The notes under the pieces: generated by a model
The model's database searches: none
Told to the model about the DNA's origin: nothing
The model's input: the letters and a program-made list of their open reading frames with translations, nothing else
Made by a program: the position numbers and the translations under genes
In this document: one piece after another, positions 57,788-64,000 of the stretch
How positions within the stretch are numbered: position 1 is the first letter of the stretch
Layout: each line of letters starts with the position of its first letter
DNA from: Plutella xylostella
Taxonomy: Eukaryota > Arthropoda > Insecta > Lepidoptera > Plutellidae
Reading direction: 5' to 3'
DNA length: 64,000 nucleotides
NCBI RefSeq assembly: GCF_932276165.1
Contig: NC_063992.1
Location: 7,884,001 to 7,948,000, forward strand

Positions 57788-57992
57788 GCTACACTACCGA
57801 ATGTTGTGGTGGATAGTGACCTTGACTACTGTCTCGAGTTCGATCCTCGGGTTTTTGGTGTTCAATGTGTGTTGTGGTGTTAAATTTATGTGCATGGAGA
57901 TTGTGGAGGTGGCTCTCTGTTGTTGGGGAATTGGAGGAGGTTCGTGTCCTGCAGTGTATACCTAAATACAGGCTGCGCGTGAGTGCGTGCTA
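57788..57992 (+). mobile_element. Diverged tRNA-derived SINE
   Basis: accgaatgttgtggtggata is a mutated A-box region and gagttcgatcctcgg a mutated B-box region. The body and the gcgtgagtgcgtgc end match the SINE at 40938-41206. It is clearly older than that copy. Confidence 0.7.
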
Positions 57993-58507
57993 GCTACATA
58001 TAGTATAGGTACTGGATTGCTAATTGCGTGTAGGTGCGATTGAGTATGGATTGATATTGTGAATAATGTGCACGACATTAGGGATATTATGAGATAGAGG
58101 AATGATAAGATTACGGTGTAAATAAAATGAGCTAGTGAAGGAAACTATGTTCGTATTTACATACTTACTTATATCTGATTTTATCAATGTGTTAAATTAG
58201 GGTGGCTTGGGTTCATCATCATCATCGGCCGTAACATCATTAGATTAAAAGTTACACACAAATAGGTATTCATAGGGTTACTTCAATGTCGTCATCACAT
58301 ATAGGGGGTGTTTAGGACTGTTCCCAGGAGAGGAAGCTGGAAGGCATAAGATAGTGGGGGTGAGCCTAGTGAATGTATGTTACAGTTCTTTAAAAATAGC
58401 TTGATTAGAATGACAGCTGTCAAATCCATACATTTTATTTGTCACTTCTTCGCTTTCAAGGGAAACCCAACTTTATTTAGCAGGCATAAGTCAAAGTCAA
58501 ATGGTTT

Positions 58508-58775
58508 CATCATCAGCCAATAATCGTCCACTGCTGGACATAGGCCTCTCCCAAGGAGCGCCACAACACTCGGTCCTCGGCCTTCCTCATCCAACCACTA
58601 CCCGCCACCCGCCTATGGTCGTCGGTCCGGCGGGCAGGAGGGCGTCCCACGCTGCGCTTGCCTGTTCGTGGTCTCCACTTGGGAGCTCGTCTGCCCCAGC
58701 GGTTGTCGGTTCTTCGGCAGATGTGACCAGCCCACTGCCGCTTCAGCTTGCATATTTTGACAGCTATGTCGGTAA
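58508..58775 (-). pseudogene. RTE-type LINE C-terminus, 5'-truncated, with 11-bp target duplications
   Basis: The minus strand encodes KLKRQWAGHICRRTDNRWGR and, later, GSGWMRKAEDRVLWRSLGEA, ending AYVQQW. This is the conserved C-terminal end of lepidopteran RTE endonuclease-reverse transcriptases, followed by the tail whose plus-strand form is catcatcagcc...tccactgctggacatagg. Perfect duplications tcaaatggttt flank it (58497-58507 and 58776-58786). The frame is still open across the fragment, so the insertion is fairly young. It is nested in the non-coding interior of the 51-64 kb element. Confidence 0.85.
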
Positions 58776-59002
58776 TCAAATGGTTTAGTCGACGTAAAAC
58801 TTTACAATTATTTGTCGATAGTCATCTACCAGGAAGATCTGTCAATCAAACGTGGTATATTTTAAAGGGCTCATGCTATATTTTATAAACTATAATATGT
58901 GTATTAGATTATAATGATGTGTTAGATTATGATGGCCAAGATTCATAATCATCGGGCGGTTCAACATAATATTAGGTAAATGTCACAGAATAGGTATCCT
59001 TA

Positions 59003-59404
59003 GGGCTGCTCCGATTTTATAATCATCATCATCATCATCAGTAGGGGGTGTTTACGAATAGGTGACATAAGAGAGTGGGGGTGTCTCTTAAAGTGAGTAA
59101 ATATGGGCTGCTCCAATTTTATAATCATCATCATCATCATCAATAGGGGGTGTTTACGAATAGGTGACATAAGAGAGTGGGGGTGTCTCTTAAAGTGAGT
59201 AAATATGGGCTGCTCCAATTTTATAATCATCATCATCATCAGTAGGGTGTGTTTAGGAATATGTGACATAAGAGAGTGGGGGTGTCTCTTAAAGTGAGTA
59301 AATATGGGCTGCTCCAATTTTATAATCATCATCATCATCAGTAGGGTGTGTTTAGGAATAGGTGACATATGAGAGTGGGGGTGTGTCTTAAAATTAGTAA
59401 ATAT
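59003..59404. repeat. Tandem array, four ~100-bp units
   Basis: Units start gggctgctcc(a/g)attttata at 59003, 59105, 59207 and 59306. Each contains an ATC microsatellite, a gtagggggtgttta-like word, ggtgacata(a/t)gagagtgg and gggtgtctcttaaagtgagt. The fourth is slightly diverged. Copies are highly similar, so the expansion is recent. Confidence 0.9.
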
Positions 59405-59716
59405 GGTTTAAAAATGTAGGAATGTTTATGAATGAGAGTGTAGTGAGGTGATTGAATTGAGTCAATCAATACTATAAAATAGGAAAGACGGTCGTGATGT
59501 GAATGTGGGTTAAGTATTGTTCTGTTGTTACACACGTGGGGGTGAGAGTATTCATCTACAGGAATAGATAAGAGCTTAGGTTATTTGACAATTTGAATGC
59601 ATTTTAAATTTGACTGTCTTGGAGTGAACGAATGTGCCTAACTTACCTAAGTATTTCATCAACATAGATAAATATTTTAGAGTTGTTTAATTTTGGGGGT
59701 GATACACCATTTAAAT

Positions 59717-59797
59717 CATTGGTACTCAACCTTTTTTATGTAAGGGCCACAAACACGTTTAAGTCATTGTACGCGGGCCGCAGGTTGAGTATAGCTG
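59717..59797. mobile_element. 81-bp hAT-type MITE with 8-bp target duplication
   Basis: Ends CATTGGTACTCAACC and the complement of CAGCTATACTCAACC, the CAGTGGTNCTCAACC-type terminus of hAT elements, with the typical ctttttta and gggcc words inside. Perfect atttaaat duplications flank it at 59709-59716 and 59798-59805. Confidence 0.8.
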
Positions 59798-60240
59798 ATT
59801 TAAATTCTCATTGCACTCCTTTAAATAACTAATTGATTTTGTAAAGGATTTTGGGTTAAACTAAAAGTTATGGATTGGAATAGGATTATTGTTATTATGA
59901 TTAGTGATTAGGAGAGTGGATAAATTCTTAAATCAAGGGGGTGTGTTGTGTACTTACACAAGAGGGATAGTAAATAAGTTTCTACTTGGATTTAAGTTTA
60001 GGTACAGGTTATCTGAAGGTACAGTGATGATGGTCACACCGTGTAACCGTGTCATTTATTCATTGGCCCTGTAAATTTTATACTTTTGGGCGCGCTAATG
60101 TCGGTGACTATACTTTGGTATGGTAATGAAATGGAATGTAGTTTTGGAGTACTTCTTCCTATACTTAATAACTTTACCGTGATAGATTACATTTTATAAT
60201 ATATATTTTTTTGTGAAGGTGATAAGTGATGGTTTTTAAA

Positions 60241-61690
60241 TACATACCTACTGCTGAACAGTTCGGATAAACTACTGATAGGCATATAAGACATTTGCCG
60301 AGCTTCTATAAGGGGGCTATCAAATGAGTTATCTAGTAGCATTGCTTATTGGATAATGATATCTTTGTCGTTTTTATTGTCTCGACCGACTAAGACTTTC
60401 TGCGATGGTCTACAGTGCGGGCTTTCAACGATCTCATATTTGAGAAGGGAATAGTGTGACTTTGGATCTCAACTCAAATATTTTTCATTAATGAGTTATT
60501 ATTGATTTGCATAAATCACAAAGACATTGAGGAGGAACTAATTTAAATGTCACTCAATGCGCCGATCGTTCTAAGAAAGTACTGTGAGACATATAGAGCG
60601 TCTGGTGAGCTTCTATAAGGGGGCTATCAGATGAGTTATTCATTAGGCTAAAAATACAAGCCTCTTGAATAATGATACTTTTGTCGCCTTCGCGGGAGTG
60701 CTGGTTTGGTGGGGCGATATTAATCTGCAGTGGGGGATTCGAAGTTGTTCTGTGTTCGAGGTAGCGAAGGGCACAACGACTGTTATCTCGAATACTTTGT
60801 CTACGCTTACCACTGGTTACAATTTTAGTGTGCCGTAATTTATTAATTAATATTTACGTAACTAAGCTATAATTAAGAAGTACTTCCAGAGATGCATTTC
60901 TTTTCGTTAAAAGTTTCGTTCAGTTATTTGTTTTTCTTATAAACTTTTATCCTGTTGTCACTATAGCTTACAGGTTTACATAAAGCTAGGTAGGTTTAGT
61001 AAATGCTGAAGGTGATAGGACCCAGGGATTCTTAAATTTACCTTACAAAATTCTGTTGATAAAAGTGTTGTGAAGGTGTTGAAGTGGAGTTAATCCAAGT
61101 AGAAAAGTAAAACGATTCGGGTAAACCACTGATAGGCACATAGGGCATTTGGTGAGCTTCTATAAGGGGGCTATCGAATGAGTTGTTCAACAGGACTACT
61201 GATAGTGTAAGCCTATTGGATAATGATACCTGTGTCGTAGATGGTGTCTGCTTGACTGGACATTCGGTGAGGATCTACAGTGAGGGCTCTAATCGATCAC
61301 ATATTTGAGAGGGGATATGGGTCTCAACTCAAGTATTTAGTTTAACTTTGTTACTTAGGTTCTTTTCTTAATTGCAAAGACATTGGGAAGAAAACAGTAA
61401 GCAATTCACCCAATGCATCGATCGTATGGAGAAATCACTGAGAAACATATAAGGCGTTTGATGAATTCTTATAAGAGAGTTATCAAATGAGTTGCCTGAT
61501 AGGATTGATTATGTGCACGCCTGTCGGGTAATGACACCTTTGTTGTCCTCATTGGGTGCGCTGGCCGAGTGGGTGGCATCTATCTGCAGTAGGGGGCCTC
61601 GAACTCGTTGCATATTCGAGATAGCGAAGGGTACAGCGACTGTTACCTCGAATATCCTGGTTTTAATATTACTAAGTGACAATAAAACAC
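60241..61690. repeat. Duplicated dimer of a conserved ~300-bp unit (A-B-A-B)
   Basis: Four copies of one unit, beginning near 60261, 60580, 61110 and 61435, form two dimers about 850 bp apart. Shared words are gagcttctataagggggcta (three of four copies exact; the fourth reads gaattcttataagagagtta), atgagtt, ggataatga and agcgaagggNacaNcgactg (B units). A units carry tctcaactcaa. The B units share the motif tctgcagtNggggg. Confidence 0.8.
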
Positions 61691-61823
61691 TGGTTACAAT
61701 ACTATGAATTAAGTAAATTTAATATGAGAGTATTGGGGTTTATCACCTTCACTAAGATATAGAGTTATCATTGTCTATCAAGTCTTAGATAGGTAAATTT
61801 TTATCCAATTGCATTTCCTAAAA

Positions 61824-61837
61824 ATTTAGGGGGTGGT
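61824..61837 (+). other. Candidate polypurine tract
   Basis: tttagggggtggt lies directly before the TGTAACGG start of the right repeat, where an LTR element would have its plus-strand primer. The run is interrupted by T, so support is moderate. Confidence 0.4.
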
Positions 61838-64000
61838 TGTAACGGAACATAGTCCGTCCGTAGCAGACTTATACATTATTACAATATTTATGTATAGATG
61901 GGCGAAATTTTTATTATAAGCAAAATAAGACTATACGCTGGTTGGAAAACACAACCATACCGAGATGTAGAAATGCCACACTAGTGCCATCTATTGGGTT
62001 AGACTCGATGACGCATTTCCTTATATGGTAATGTTCGGGGGGTGTTGTGTCGTTCGAATCGACAGATACCTAGAATAAGTACAAGTCTTATTGTTGACGC
62101 TTAGAGTTTAAAGAGATATCATACTAGATTCGGTTATATTATGTTTCAACCGTTTATACGGCTCTGTTAATTATTGTTTGATTATTGAAATGAATGACGC
62201 CATAGTGATAAGTTATTATTATGAGGATCAGATTTGCACAACACTAATTTACGCGACACTTTACGTACTACGCCTCCTTGACGCTCAACTGAGTATCTTT
62301 TAGTTCTAATTAATCGAATCAGGACTTGAAATTAGTAAATACTAGTTAAATAATAATAATATTAATTATCAATAATTATAGAACAATAGTCCATCGGTTT
62401 ATTACCTTAAAAATATTTAATAGTTGTGTTATTGTCTAGCTCAGTGGCGCCACCTGTAGTCTAGGATCTTGGGGATGGAGTTGAATCGATAAAGTTCGAT
62501 GGATGAACCGGAAAAGAAAGAAAAAAAAAAAGAAAAAGGGAGTCGATGGTCAGGAGAGGCTATAAATAGATTTCGGGAAGAAAACTCGCCCTTGGTCTTC
62601 CCGCGGGATTTCGTGTGATAACATCAAGCCTTTGCATTTTAGAGTTTTATTTAAAGGGAAAAGGGGATAGAGAATGTATTTTTATAAGTGTGTGGATACG
62701 GTGGATTGCAGCTTCGACCAGCCGGCGGCGGCGCAACAAGGAACCTCAGCTAAGTGTCGATTGGATTTTATAATAACCACTATTTCGAGGTATCACAGCA
62801 TATTATTATCTATATTCCACTCCATTCATAATATCAAAATATCTATTTATTTTGTTCTGGTTTCAAAATTCGAATATTTCCATAACCTAAAAATCCACTT
62901 GTTCCCCATTATTAATTGTTCAGCATCTTGGCCATTTTGAAATTGAAGGCTGCTAGGGTACCTAGGTTTATTAGGAGAGACCCAAGGAAACCACCTTTTA
63001 CTTCATCAATCAGCCTTAAAGATTCTATCACATAAAACAATCAATTTACAAGCATAAGTACATTCCACTATGGGAAAATTACCCCACTTGTTTCATCAAG
63101 CTATGTTTACCTGGAAGGAATAAACTTAGTTACTTATATCAATATAGTACAGATATTGAATAGTATGTTCTATTGAGATGATGGCTAATGAGTCAAGTAT
63201 TTAAGTATGTTACTTTTACTCACAGCAATCTATCTACCTGAAATTGTTTCACCCAGCAGTCTTTGCATACCCAGTAAAGAACAGTAATTAGCATAATACA
63301 GACCATTAGGTGTACCTATGTTTCATTGTGGTGGTTCATAACCTATGTTCCAACATATTTGGTTTACAACCTTACTAGGCTTGCACAACAATCTGAATAA
63401 GTACCTAAGTAATAATAATGGATGATTCATCAGATATATAACATAATTATGTGGAATCCTATTCAGTGATAAGTGCTTGCAATTTAAGTAAATCTATTAG
63501 GTAACATATTAGATCATTCTGAAATTGTTTAGGTTACAAGAAGATTCATATTCCTAGGTAGTCGGTACTTATTTACTTATCTCCTGAGATACACTATATA
63601 AACTTATTTCTACCAACTCCATCTAGTTCTCATGTAAGCATGTACTTATCTATTCAGTCTTGAAACCAGAATGAAGAATATGCTTCAGGTTATTCATATT
63701 AAGCTATGAATCTATTTAGCAAAATTATATTCTTATTTGAATCAGCATTCCTATTTAGTACTTAAGTAATTTAAAATCTACAGCTAGCTCAACCTACTTT
63801 GATTCTCTAAGAGTGGTTATTATAAACATTACTTATTACTTGTATTCTTAATATTTGAAATGATTTTAAACATTTTTCCACCGGGATGAAAATTGGCCGG
63901 ACCATATTTTCATAAAATACTATGTTTCTACTTGAATAATTATTGTGTGTACTTGTGTGATTCACTAGTTTAATGATTCTCTATGGTTTTATTATGGCTT
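61838..64000 (+). mobile_element. Right LTR-like direct repeat, cut by the window edge
   Basis: Identical, in every stretch compared, to 50904-53066. It includes the TATA box (62561) and the 88-codon frame (62674-62940). Near-identity of over 2 kb implies a very recent origin of the pair, gene conversion, or an assembly duplication. The end and any flanking target duplication lie beyond the window. Confidence 0.75.

Larger units (their letters stand above)
53067..61837 (+). mobile_element. Non-coding interior between the direct repeats
   Basis: Some 8.8 kb with no frame longer than about 120 codons and no gag, protease, RT, RNase H, integrase or envelope motif on either strand. Instead it is assembled from diverged tandem duplications (53640-54290, 54703-55152, 55968-56135, 59003-59404, 60241-61690) and later insertions (SINE 57788-57992, RTE fragment 58508-58775, hAT MITE 59717-59797). 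This resembles a large non-autonomous LTR derivative, or a long non-coding-RNA-like region. Parts not listed separately show nothing recognisable apart from an A-run near 55945. Confidence 0.55.

Noticed and set aside
59000..59368. 122-codon frame with a repeated HSLMS-like peptide
   Set aside because: Produced by the 100-bp tandem array; no independent evidence of coding.

Overview
The window reads as AT-rich nuclear DNA of a moth or butterfly (Lepidoptera). The main reasons are the mobile-element families: tRNA-headed SINEs, LINE 3' tails carrying a 'gataagaccgcc' motif and ending in short microsatellites, RTE-type LINE fragments ending in CAT repeats, TA-flanked mariner-like elements, and frequent 'gtaggtacctac' words. 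There is no complete host gene, no bacterial-type operon, no CRISPR array and no convincing functional tRNA or rRNA gene. Almost everything recognisable is mobile DNA. At most two short host exons are suggested: 13893-13981 on the minus strand and 33924-34327 on the plus strand.

Layout. 0-5 kb: LINE 3' tails, SINEs, a foldback repeat and a 602-bp inverted-repeat transposon carrying what looks like a promoter-proximal exon. 5-10 kb: a broken LINE on the minus strand lies head to head with a frameshifted LINE on the plus strand. A 5S-rRNA-headed SINE with exact 10-bp target duplications sits in the 3' region of the second LINE. 10-17 kb: a TATA/Inr promoter-bearing repeat at 10 kb recurs inverted inside a foldback element at 16.7-17.05 kb. 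Between them lie a GC-rich minisatellite and two inverted-repeat elements. 20-24.8 kb: a nearly intact CR1-type LINE with a PHD-finger ORF1, an endonuclease/RT ORF2 split by one homopolymer frameshift, and an unexpected third open frame for a hydrophobic protein. 29-32.3 kb: a 3.1-kb inverted-repeat element with hairpin motif arrays and nested RTE and SINE debris, followed by a 62-bp perfect palindrome. 35-43 kb: mariner-like elements, a SINE with 14-bp target duplications and a Tc1/mariner pseudogene with an intron. 45-47.4 kb: a 5'-truncated LINE with an open 666-residue RT frame.

50.9-64 kb is the most unusual region. Two direct repeats at least 2.16 kb long, identical wherever I compared them and exactly 10,934 bp apart, behave like LTRs. 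They begin TGTAACGG, the second copy is preceded by a purine-rich tract, and each has a TATA box. The DNA between them has no gag, pol or env frame. It is built from successive tandem arrays: 11 copies of a roughly 40-bp motif, four copies of a 100-bp unit, and a duplicated dimer of about 850 bp. It looks like a very large, young, non-coding LTR-type element, or a recent segmental duplication. The second repeat runs off the window, so its end cannot be seen.

These genes do not form a pathway. The LINEs supply endonuclease and reverse transcriptase that could mobilise themselves and, through shared 3' tails, the SINEs. The DNA elements here are mostly non-autonomous. Coordinates of repeat edges are read by eye and may be off by a few bases.
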